Part shown: positions 46,134 to 55,938 of the stretch, in pieces
Position numbering within the stretch: position 1 is the stretch's first letter
How the letters are laid out: each line of letters opens with the position of its first letter
Assembly: GCF_036850765.1 (NCBI RefSeq)
Contig: NC_089493.1
Span: forward strand, 132,252,239 to 132,316,238
Reading direction: 5' to 3'
Source: Saccopteryx bilineata
Taxonomy: Eukaryota > Chordata > Mammalia > Chiroptera > Emballonuridae
DNA length: 64,000 bases
Translations under genes and position numbers: made by a program
The notes under the pieces: generated by a model
Told to the model about the DNA's origin: nothing
The model's database searches: none
Seen by the model: the letters and a program-made list of their open reading frames with translations, nothing else

Positions 46134-46508
46134 TTTTTTTTTTTTCATTTTTCTGAAGCTGGAAACAGGGAGAGACAGTCAGACAGACTCCCGCATGCGC
46201 CCGACCGGGATCCACCCGGCACGCCCACCAGTGGGCGATGCTCTGCCCATCCTGGGCGTCTCCATGTTGCGACCAGAGCCACTCTAGCGCCTGAGGCAGA
46301 GGCCACAGAGCCATCCCCAGCGCCTGGGCCATCTTTGCTCCAATGGAGCCTTGGCTGCGGGAGGGGAAGAGAGAGACAGAGAGGAAAGCGCGGCGGAGGG
46401 GTGGAGAAGCAAATGGGCGCTTCTCCTGTGTGCGCTGGCCGGGAATCGAACCCGGGTCCTCCGCACGCTAGGCCGACGCTCTACCGCTGAGCCAACCGGC
46501 CAGGGCCA
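46134..46508 (-). mobile_element. bat SINE, family A (young looking)
   Basis: Full-length reverse-strand copy ending GAGCCAACCGGCCAGGGC. Exact 16-bp duplications TTCTTTTCAAATTCTT flank it (46118-46133 and 46509-46524). It is inserted in L1-like sequence. Confidence 0.93.
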
Positions 46509-46524
46509 TTCTTTTCAAATTCTT

Positions 46525-47455
46525 GTGGAACAATAACAAAAAGTGACTATATCCCAGGCCACAAAGATCTCAGTAACTAAAAAGTAGAAATCATGAAGGC
46601 CCCATTCCCTGATCACAACGTTATAAACCTAGAAATAAACAACACAAAGAGAATGCCTTCCCTTTAAGTTCAAGCACTTGAAAATTTTCAAGCATTCCTC
46701 TAAATAGCTCGTTAAGTTGAAAAAAAGTGTAATTACAAAATTTCTGAAATTAAAACAATGAGAATATTTCATATCAAAATCTAGATAATTTGACTGAAAA
46801 TTTTCTTAGAGCAGTAGTCATTCATAGCTTAAACTTGTTTGTGTAAAGTTGATAAATTCCTTCCACAGAGATTTTCAGAGAGCCTGTTGCGGGGCTGGTG
46901 TTCCTGTGTGGGGGTGGAGCAGTGACCCAGAGGACGGCTTCTCTTTGTGGAGCACACAGTCAAGTGGATAATTATAAGAATCACTGAAAAAAAATGTTCT
47001 GAATAATTCAAGAAGCCGGAAAGGTACAACAAAATACCTTCAGGACAGTGAGAGAGGGATAATGAAAATGTAAAAGTTTATGACTTAGAAAGAAAAAACA
47101 AAATCGATAAAATTATGATCAGATCAGACTGCAGAGTCTAAGAAAAAAAGGAATCACCAATATGTAGATTATTAGAAAATAATATGTATGACACAATGTC
47201 AAAAAAATGAAAACTTGGATAAAATGGATAGCTATTATGGATAAAATGGATAAATCACTAGAAAAAATGTAAATTACCAAAATTGACTCAAGACATAATA
47301 AAAAATCCTGAGTGTTCCAATAACTATAGAAGAAGCCAAAAAAATATTTTCAGGGTCTACCCACCAAACACACTAACACCTAGATGATTTCAAAGTAAAA
47401 TTTGACCAACTTTTCAGGTATAAGAATTGTATTTAAACTACGTAGGATATGAAGA
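46525..47455 (+). mobile_element. L1 ORF2 remnant, plus strand
   Basis: A-rich sequence with L1 ORF2 phrasing: ATCCCAGGCCACAAAG, AACCTAGAAATAAACAACA, GACTCAAGACATAATAAAAA and ACACCTAGATGATTTCA. Many stops and frameshifts. Confidence 0.7.
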
Positions 47456-47518
47456 TGGAAAGAGACTCTTGCGAGGGTGGCATGCAAAAATCTAACACAA
47501 AAAATTATAAGACCGGAA

Positions 47519-47597
47519 CTATACTGCTCACAAAAATTAGGGGATATTTTATCGCTTCATATTTATTTTTGAAATATCCCCTAATTTTTTTTATTAC
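47519..47597. repeat. Inverted repeat, possible mariner-type MITE remnant
   Basis: Perfect 18-bp arms AAAAATTAGGGGATATTT (47532-47549) and AAATATCCCCTAATTTTT (47572-47589) around a 22-nt loop. The left side is preceded by TACTGCTCAC, as in some Tc1/mariner short elements. The right end lacks the complementary terminus. Confidence 0.6.
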
Positions 47598-48473
47598 AAG
47601 AATAGATGCAGGGAGACTGGGGAACAGAAATTGCCCAGAGGAAGACGGTATAGTGGGTGTGTTCCCTCAAGCATATGACAGGCCTGTCACACAAACACAG
47701 CTGTGGATGGGGACATCTCATGTACAGTGCCCCTGCCCTCCCCTCATTCTCCACCACAATCTACATCTACAATGTCATGGGTGTTCCCTACAGCCAGCTA
47801 ACGGGGGGAAAAAAAGAGTTGAGCAGGGTTTACGTACAACTGGCCCACGGAAAGTAGATGCTGTGATGCTACTGTCCACTTCAAGGTGGACCTGAAAGAT
47901 AGTGGGGAAGAAAAATCCTCTCAATGGCAGAATCTAGAGCATAACATCTTGTTGACTACTTTTTCTGAAGACAAAATGGCCTAAGACATAGATCTACATG
48001 GGTTCACAGGCAGTAGCTTGATGGCCAGGGACTTGGAAAGAACAATATTAGAGATTGGTGAAAGGTGGTTTGGAGAATGTTATGGAGGAATCTGTCAGAA
48101 CACCTAGAAGTAAAGGCTACTTGTGTCCCACATGGGTGCTCTCCAAAATGTCCCCATGGTGGAGGAAGTTCTCAAGAACCTTGTGGACAGGATGGTCCAC
48201 GCAGTGAAGAATGGGTATGTCTATCAACTTCTTTCCCCAGCTACTCCCACTCAGGAACAAAGTGGTTTTAGAGGCAAGAACAGAGACCATTTATCCAAGT
48301 AAGAACTTAATAGCCACTGCCATTGACAAGGATCTAATTTCTAGTGTAGAGACCGATTTTGTAAATCTGACATCACACTATAGCAGAGAGAACCAGTCAG
48401 CAAGTTGGTTGTAATACTGGACTCCTTCCATCATGGAAGTGCGGTGATTTGTCCTCGTTAGAATATTTACAAA

Positions 48474-48826
48474 CCTGGCCGGTTGGCTCAGTGGTATTGT
48501 CAGCCTAGTGTGTGGATGTCCTGGGTTTGATTCCCGATCAGGGCACACAGGAGAGACCATCTGCTTCTCCACCCCTCGCCCTCTCGCTTTTCTCTCTCTC
48601 TTCCCCTCCTGCAGCCATGGGTGGATGGGAACAAGTTGACCCCAGGTACTGAGGATGGCTCCATGGCCTCTACCTCAGGTGCAAAAAAATGACTCTGGAT
48701 GAAATGGAGCAAGGGCCCCAGATGGGCAGAGCATTGCTCCCTAGTGGGCTTGCTGGGTGGATCCTGGTTGGAGCACATGTGGGAGTCTGTCTCTGCCTCC
48801 CCGCCTCTCACTGAAAAAAAAAAAAA
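48474..48826 (+). mobile_element. bat SINE, family A (diverged)
   Basis: Starts CCTGGCCGGTTGGCTCAGTG and has B-box GGTTTGATTCCCG. It ends CTCACTGAAAAAAAA. Duplications AGAATATTTAC and AGAATAGATATTTAC flank it imperfectly. Confidence 0.88.
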
Positions 48827-48917
48827 GAATAGATATTTACCTCATAGTTGACTATACATTTTTCTCTGCTTCCTGCTTCTATCAGGACCTCCATATGGCA
48901 TTAATCAATATCATTAG

Positions 48918-49053
48918 CCTGACCTGTGGTGGCGCAGTGGATAAAGCATCAACCTGGAAATGCTGAGGTCACCGGTTCGTAACCCTGGGTTTGCTTGGTC
49001 AAGTCACATATGGGAGTTGATGCTTCTAGCTCCTCCCCCCTCCATTCTCTCTG

Positions 49054-49096
<43 letters not shown>

Positions 49097-49140
49097 CCTC
49101 TCCTCTCTAAAAAATGAATTAAAAAACACATTGAAAAAAT
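48918..49140 (+). mobile_element. bat SINE, family C
   Basis: Starts CCTGACCTGTGGTGGCGC and has B-box CCGGTTCGTAACCC. It includes CACATATGGGAGTTGATGC, followed by a long (CT)n run (about 49050-49090). Exact 10-bp duplications ATATCATTAG flank it (48908-48917 and 49141-49150). Confidence 0.92.
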
Positions 49141-50140
49141 ATATCATTAGAGCATCCCACACAATGCTGTTTCTGCCCAAGAAACTCACTTCACAAAGTC
49201 ACAAAGCAGTGGGCCAGGGGTGATGGGGTCCCTTAGTCCCTTAGCACACAGCAGGAGCACTGTCTCGACATAGAAGCAGAATGCAGTCATGAAGGATTGG
49301 TGGCAGCATCCTGTTAGACCACTACTGTCCTCCAGCAACAGTGGTCCTGGCACCAAGGCATGGATGTAGGAATTGTGGTTGTCACTATTGAGAAACCTTG
49401 CTTCTCATTTCTACAACTCTATACCTGCTGGTTTAGAGGCTTTGATATCCAAGGGAGAAAATCCTCTATCTGGGGCTCATCATGGTTCCACTAAGTGGAA
49501 AGCTAATACTGCCCACCAGTCATTGTGGGCCCTCCATGCCACTGGGTGAACAGGACCAAAGGGGGGCTAAAATGACGGATTTAGATCTATCAGCCACCGG
49601 TGGCAATTATATTTAAATTAAATTAACAAAATTAGAAATTCATTTCAATAGATCCATACCTACATATGGCTACTGGCTACCATAACAGGCAGAGCAGATG
49701 TAGGGTAGTTCCATCATTGCAGAAAGTTTCCGTCAGCATGCTGACTTGGACTATCAAAGGGGAATGGTGGGTCACTATTGTGGGAGCATGAAGGAATGAG
49801 GTTGAGTGTGTGAGAACCCTCTATTCTACCTGCTGGTGCTGCTGTGTACAGTGATCAATATAGAAGTATGACCACAACAAATGTAATTAGGCAAGACCAT
49901 GAGGGCTCAGATTCCCAGAAATAATGGTCTGTTCATCCCACCAGATGCAGAAACCATGCCCCTGACATGCTGGCCGAAGGCCCTGTCAACAGAATGAGCA
50001 GCAGCAGAGGGTGGTCACACAGGTGCCCGCATGCCCTGTGCACCCTTTCTCCTTGCTCTACCACATCTAGTTATGTGTTTAATGAATTTTATTTTAATTT
50101 CCCTTTAATCCACTATTGTGCTTTTTTTCCCCTTTTTTTA

Positions 50141-50584
50141 GAATATTGAGACAGAGCTAAGACAGAATTACAGAAGAAATGAAACTTGCCTAGAAATCCT
50201 GAACCTGGAGTTGTTTAGAGTAACTGATAAAAGAGTAAGGATATTGTTAGTTTGGATTTATTTTTTATTTTTTTGTATCCTAAGGATGAAAACAGACCTG
50301 AATGGTGGTAGGATTTTTTGGTTATTTTGGTTCCCGAGTTTGAGTCTGCCAATAGCCTTCCAAGGTTAGTTTAAGTAGAGTTGGCTTCTGATGATTACAA
50401 ACACGAGCTCTGACCAGTGAGTATAAGTACTGGCAAGGAACAGAGCTCATGGCTGTTTGTAATGGACATGCTTGTCTTTCAGGAAATTCCTAGAGACTCA
50501 ACAAAAAGAAAAAATGGAAAATATTAAGAATTTACTGTGGTGACCAGATACAAAATTGCTTTTCTATTTATCAGCTTTATGCTA
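50141..50584. other. Intergenic sequence, nothing recognised
   Basis: No repeat or exon recognised between the old ERV remnant and the solo LTR. Confidence 0.45.
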
Positions 50585-50974
50585 TATTGGAAAAACAGCT
50601 GGGTTAGGCTTGCTTGCTTGTACTCTACACGATTACTGCGTGAGTACATGGCAGAAGCCACGTGTGTGTGTCTGTGTAAAGCTGTGGGTGCTTTCCCTCA
50701 GTGGTGATTCTCCCAGATCACTCTCCCACCACTGCGAGGTGCGGTTCCCTGACTCCCTCAACGACCACCGTAAGGGGTGGTTTTCCTGATCTCTTGCCCT
50801 CCACTGCGAAAAGCCGAAAAGCCAAAAAGCCGTTTTCCTTTGCTTATTCATTCGTCCATTTCTATGAACCTCCAATAAATGGGAACGACCCAACGCTTTC
50901 TGGCTCTGCAGTTCTTCTACCATCTTCCCAAATCCAGTGTGAACCTGCCTGGCTTCGGCCCCACCGGCATTACA
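50585..50974 (+). mobile_element. Solo LTR (subtype 3)
   Basis: 390 bp from TATTGGAAAAACAGCTGGG (start mutated) to CCGGCATTACA, with AATAAA near 50875. Flanking 5-mers TGCTA (50580-50584) and AGCTA (50975-50979) match at four of five bases. It contains a small tandem of AAAAGCCG-like units at about 50808-50833. Confidence 0.87.
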
Positions 50975-50979
50975 AGCTA

Positions 50980-51594
50980 CAACGTGATTTAATTTTACTA
51001 GTCTCATTTTCAAAGTAAAGTAAAACCAGGCCCAGAAGGACCGTGAATGCCGTACTCCCTGGTCTCGAAGGTGCGGAGGAGTTAAAGAAGGTGTGAAAGC
51101 TATGAGCCTTAGCCAGGAAGCTGAACACAGGGCCAGGGGGAGGACAAAAGAGGCAGGACGGTGGGTGTCCTAGGGTCAGGCTCCTGTTTTCTGGGAGGTG
51201 CCTGCTGTGCCTGAGGTTGGGCTGAGTGTGGTCAGACCACAGTGCACTCTGCCCAGGCAGCAAGGGATGCCAAAAAGGCTGAAAGGAGCAGGAGAGGCTG
51301 GGATTCCAGAGGGATCACTTGTGGGTCATGAGTCAGTGCAGCCTCAGACAGCAGTAGATCCAGGTATTGTGGGGCGTTAGGTTGTACACTTTGGAGGCCT
51401 TCCATAAGGAAAATAATTAAAAAATTGTAAGTACAAAATTGGATACAGACTGAGAAAAGAAATCAAAATAACCAACAAGTGAGAAAAGCTGATATGCTAC
51501 AAATATCACAAAATTCCCACCAAAGAGCGTAATATTTTTTTGAGCATATTATTTTTAAGTGCCTAACACACCTTTGTAATACTTTTTTACCCCT
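50980..51594. other. Intergenic sequence, nothing recognised
   Basis: No repeat or exon recognised between two LTRs. Confidence 0.45.
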
Positions 51595-51938
51595 TGTTTG
51601 GGGCAGCTGTGTCAGGCTTGCTCGCTGGTTTACTGGCTGCAAGCCCTCTGCCTGATCAGTGCGTGAGCATGTGGCTGCACCACGTTTGTATGGCCTATAT
51701 AAGGCTGTGGGTGTTTGCACTCAGGGGGATGGTGGATGGTGGACTGCCTGCCCGCCACTGTGAGGGGCCAGTTTTGCTGGTCATTTGCCTGAGAAGAGGT
51801 TTTCCCCTGCCTGTGTGCTTGTCTGACGTTCTGAGACTTTATTAAACAGAATGGCCCAATGCTTTCTGGATCTGCAGTTTCTTTACTGTCTGCTCAAATC
51901 CAGTGTGAACCTGCCTGGCCTTGGCCACTGGCATTACA
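51595..51938 (+). mobile_element. 5' LTR of a truncated second provirus (subtype 2)
   Basis: 344 bp from TGTTTGGGGCAGCTGTGTC to TGGCATTACA, with TATATAAGG near 51697. The polyadenylation position reads ATTAAA. It is followed directly by leader and gag sequence homologous to that of the provirus at 28284, so it is not a solo LTR. Confidence 0.88.
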
Positions 51939-52833
51939 TCTAGCATCCTGGGCAGGATTTGGAGCAGATTGGTATGGAGCCACTGGTGCCTTTGAGAAGT
52001 GGAACAGAAGAGTGGTTGTTCCTGGTGACTCTCCTGATGAGGATCGTGGGCTGGTTGTTTTTTACAATCCTGCAAGAAGAAACCAAGAGCTCTGTGTGAG
52101 AACCTGAGTGAGGTCGAAAACTCCAGGATGAGCTGTAGACCAAGTGCCAACAATGGTGTGAACTGGAGCAAGCTCTGGAAAAGGAGGTCGACCAGGTTTG
52201 AGAGCTGCAGTGTGAGGTGCAGACTAAGCACCGAAAGCGCCTGGAACTGGAGTAGTCTCTGGAGAAGGAATTGCAGGCTCTCAAGTTGCAGTTTGCCTCG
52301 GAAGCGGAATGTTGGCAGTGATGGCTATTGGAGAAACAACTGTGGGTTCAGGAGCTTGAGAGTCAGTTTCAGGCTGAGAGCCAGCAGCCACAGGAGTGGA
52401 AGCAAGCATGAAAGATGGAGCTGCATTTTTTCCAGTGAAGTGGCTCTGGGTCTGTGGGAGCAGGTATTTCTGACTTCTCCTCTTCTGAGGGGGAGGTTTG
52501 GGCTGCAACTACCATCCACAGACCCAGAGCCCAGCTGGTGATGGCCAAGAGTCTTTCAGCGGCATCCATAGCCTCCTTCTCAGATAGTGGAGCACTCTGT
52601 GGTCCAGCCCTACACCCAGGTAGAGCTGATGGAGTTGGGGGTGCAATTTAGGCAGAAGCCCATCGAGCCCCTAGCAGCCTGCTTGCTGCAGTTGCTGGAC
52701 ATAGGGGTGGATAACATTGTGCTCTCTGGAACAGAAATGGATCATAAGGCTGTGAGGGCTGCTGCCCATGCTGCCCCCTGAGTAACAGGAGAAATGGGCC
52801 TGTAAAAGTTACCTGAACACAGATATGGGTGGA
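51939..52833 (+). pseudogene. Truncated ERV leader and gag
   Basis: Matches 28654-30090 of the first provirus: leader, coiled-coil repeats (four units, near 52160, 52244, 52320 and 52393), the segment with ELMELGVQFRQKP (52587-52781), and AAAGTTACCTGAACACAGAT at the end. An internal deletion corresponds to about 29575-29980 of the first copy. Homology stops at about 52833, and no pol or 3' LTR follows. Stops throughout. Confidence 0.85.
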
Positions 52834-54185
52834 TTATTTTATGCATTAGAATCAAAAGGGAAAACATTGGGGGCCACATGAGCTTCACTGGTAATAGATT
52901 AAAGGGGTGAGAAAAAGCAAAGAAAGAAATATCTGGGATTGGATAAAAAGGCAAAATAGAGAAACACATACTCCTTGTACGTTGGTGGTACAGGATAGTT
53001 AACGTCTACAGCACAGAGATGGTGTACAGGGAACAAGAGGACAGTGAGGGGCTCTGTGGTCTTGTGCTGGTTAAGGGATCTGGAAAAGATTGTTTTGACA
53101 TTCTAAAGGTATGTTACCTTAGATGCAAAAAGACAACAGACAGACTTACGGTAAACATTGACCTTTGCCAAGGAAGCTACAGGCCTAGGCTGTGACTACC
53201 TGTATGACCCACTTTTAGTTAAAATGGTCTGAATGTAGAAATTCCTATGTGGTTACTTTCAGTCTCTGAGTTTGTGGGGCCCACCGTGCAGGCCTCCCCT
53301 GAGCTTACCAGGTTCAGTATGTGGCCCCATTTTGTCCACAAAGCCCTATCTACTATGAGCCACATACTACAGGGAGGGAGCAGGGACTCTCCTGGGCTGG
53401 ATGGTGGAAAAGAGAGAGAGGTAAGAAAGAGCTTATAAACCTCAGACATAAGGAGCCTTACTTCCCTGTGGAGCTGCCACCCTGGAGAAAGAGAAGGGCC
53501 TGCACTATATAAACCCACACAGGTGAGGGAAGCCCAAAGCAAGAGACTGTCTTTTGTGGAACCCTTGGGCCTAAAGACTCTAGGTCAATTTATTGGGAAC
53601 CAGATGACCTTGCCAAAGAGTGAGATGGGCCCCCAACATCTGGTCACTTTATGTGAGACAACAGAGCAACAGCACCAGGAGCTATTTCTAGCCTCTCTGC
53701 TGGTGCTGGAATGGAGGACATGATTCTTTGACCAGTGTCTGCAGTGGGCTGGAAGCAGTGACCTAAGCTTGACCATGGCAAGAATAAAAACCCATCATCA
53801 TTATCTTACCCCATGGCCTGCTGTCCTCAGCCCCCAGCTCTTCCCTGTGATGTTCAGAGATAGGTTTCTTAACTAGTTCAGATCATTCTGCCTATATTTA
53901 TTTGCCCATCCATTGCTCCACCTGTTAAGGTGGTGGCAGCTGCCAAAGCATCCACCCCCCATCCCCCCACCCGACCACCACCTTGCCTGTCTCAGCACTG
54001 CCCAGCCCACTGCCACTCCCTGGAGGCTCTTCCCTGCCCTGTGGCTGCAGTGAGGGCAGCATAACAGCTGTGGGTCCAGAGCAGGTAGCTTCCCTCACTC
54101 TCTGTCTGCACCCATGGCCTTGGGGGAGGCTGTGTCTAGCTCCCCTGCTAGAGCTCTGCTGGTTTTTACCATCTGGCTCCCTCTC
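52834..54185. other. Intergenic sequence, nothing recognised
   Basis: Unassigned. The segment at about 53100-53800 has LTR-like features (TATATAAACC at about 53507 and AATAAA at about 53784) but no pairing partner in the window. Confidence 0.4.
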
Positions 54186-55648
54186 TTTTTATTTTTTATT
54201 TAAAATTTTATTTTTCAATTACAGTTTACATTCAGTATTATTTTGTATTAGTTTCAGATGTACATTATAGTGGTTAGACAATCATGTACCTTACAGAGTG
54301 GTCCCCTCAATATTTCAAGCACCACCCTGGCCCCATATGTAGTTGTTTCAATATTACTAACTGTATTCCCTGTGCTGTACTTTACATGCCCGTGACTTTT
54401 CTGTAACTGCCAGTTTGTACAATCCCTTCACCTTTTTCACCCAGTCCCTATCCCCCTCCCCCCTGATAGTCATCAGTCTGTTCTTTGTGTCTGTGAGTCT
54501 GTTTCTGTTTGTTTGTTCATTCATTTTGTTTTCTCAATTATTTAAATAAGTGAAATCATATTGCGTTTATTTTTTTTTTGTCTGACTTAACTCAGCAAAA
54601 TATACTCTAGGTCCATCCATGTTGTTGCAAATGGTAAGATTTTATTCTTTTTTATGGCTGAGTAATATTCTAGTGTATACATACTATATATCTATATACA
54701 TACACACACTTGTCCATTAATGGGCACTTGGGTTGCTTCCACATCTTGCCTGTTGTAAATAATGCTGCAATAAATATAGGGGTACATACATTTTTTCAAA
54801 TTAGTATTTTGGATTTCTCAAATATTCCCAGAAATGAGTAGTTTTTTGAGGACACTCCACACTGTTACCCACAGTGGCTGCACCAACCTGCATTCCCACC
54901 AGCAGTGCACAAGGGTTCTCTTTACTCCACACCCTCACCAGCAGTTGTTGTTTGTGGATTTATTGATGCTAGCCATTCTGACAGGTGTGAGGTGATATTT
55001 CATTGTGGTTTAATTTGCATTTCTCTGATGAGTGGTCACATTGAGCATCTTTCCATATGTCTATTGGCCATCTATATGTCCTCTTTAGAGAAATGGTTAT
55101 TCATGTTGTTAGCCTATTATTCAATCAGATTGGTTTTTTGGTGTTGAGTTATATGGGTTCTTTATAAATTTTGGATGTTGACCTCCTATAGGATGCATCA
55201 TTGGTGAATATCTTTACCCATTCATTAAGTTGTTTTCTCATTTTGTTGACATCCATTGATGTCAGTGGGGTGTTAAAGTCTCATACTGATGGTACTGTCA
55301 CTTTGTCTTTTTATGTCCATCAAGATTTGCTTTAAATATTTGGATGCTTCTGTGCTGGGTGCATAAATGTTACATCCTTCTATTGGATTGCTCTGTTATT
55401 ATTATGTAGTGTCCTTCTTTGTCTCTTACTACAACCTTTGTTTTAAAGTCTGTTTTGTCTGATATAAGTATTGCTACCCTAACTTTTTTTCATTTCCATT
55501 TGCATGAAATATTACTTTTTATCTCTTTACTTTTAGCCTGTGTGTGTCTTTTGATCTGAAGTGATATTGGTCTTGGGTTCTTATCTACTCAGCCCTCTGT
55601 GTTTCTTGATTGAAGCACTTATTCCATTTACCTTTAAAGTGATTACTG
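54186..55648 (-). mobile_element. L1 3' end and ORF2 part, minus strand
   Basis: Begins with the L1 3' end in reverse (TTTATTTTTCAATTACAGTT, CCTTCACCTTTTTCACCCA). It continues through ORF2 text (GGCTGAGTAATATTCTAGTG, TCCATTAATGGGCACTTGGG, TTGCATTTCTCTGATGAG). An internal jump at about 55240 leads to endonuclease-side sequence (CAGTGGGGTGTTAAAGTCTC). No open frame is intact. Confidence 0.8.
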
Positions 55649-55924
55649 GCCCTGGCTGGATGGTGCAGTGGATAGAGCGTTGACCAGGCATATGGATGTC
55701 CTGGGTTCAATCCCCAGTCAGGGCACACATGAGAAGCGGCCATCTACTTCTCTCCCTCTCTCTCTCCTCCTTCTCTCTCTCTTCCTCTCCACAGCTAGTG
55801 GCTCGGTTGATTTGAGCATTGGCCCCAGTTGGGGGTTGTCAGGTGGATCTTGATCAGGGTGCATGTGGGAGTCTGTCTCTCTATTTCCCCTCCTCATACT
55901 TAAAAATAAATAAGTAAATAAAAA
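55649..55924 (+). mobile_element. bat SINE, older family A variant, inserted in L1
   Basis: Starts GCCCTGGCTGGATGGTGCAG and has B-box GGTTCAATCCCC, with a TAAAAATAAATAAG tail. Duplications TAAAGTGATTACTG (55635-55648) and TAAAGTGATTATTG (55925-55938) differ at one base. Confidence 0.9.
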
Positions 55925-55938
55925 TAAAGTGATTATTG

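Larger units (their letters stand above)
47930..50140 (+). pseudogene. Old class III ERV pol remnant (RNase H to 3' region)
   Basis: Diverged sequence whose + strand phrases resemble ERV-L pol from RNase H onward: GGTTCACAGGCAGTAGCTTG, GACTTGGAAAGAACAATATT, TGTGTCCCACATGGGTGCTC and, further on, GGTTCCACTAAGTGG. No frame is intact, and two SINEs interrupt it (48474-48826 and 48918-49140). It is older than and distinct from the provirus at 28.3 kb. The assignment is from memory of the family, without a search. Confidence 0.45.
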
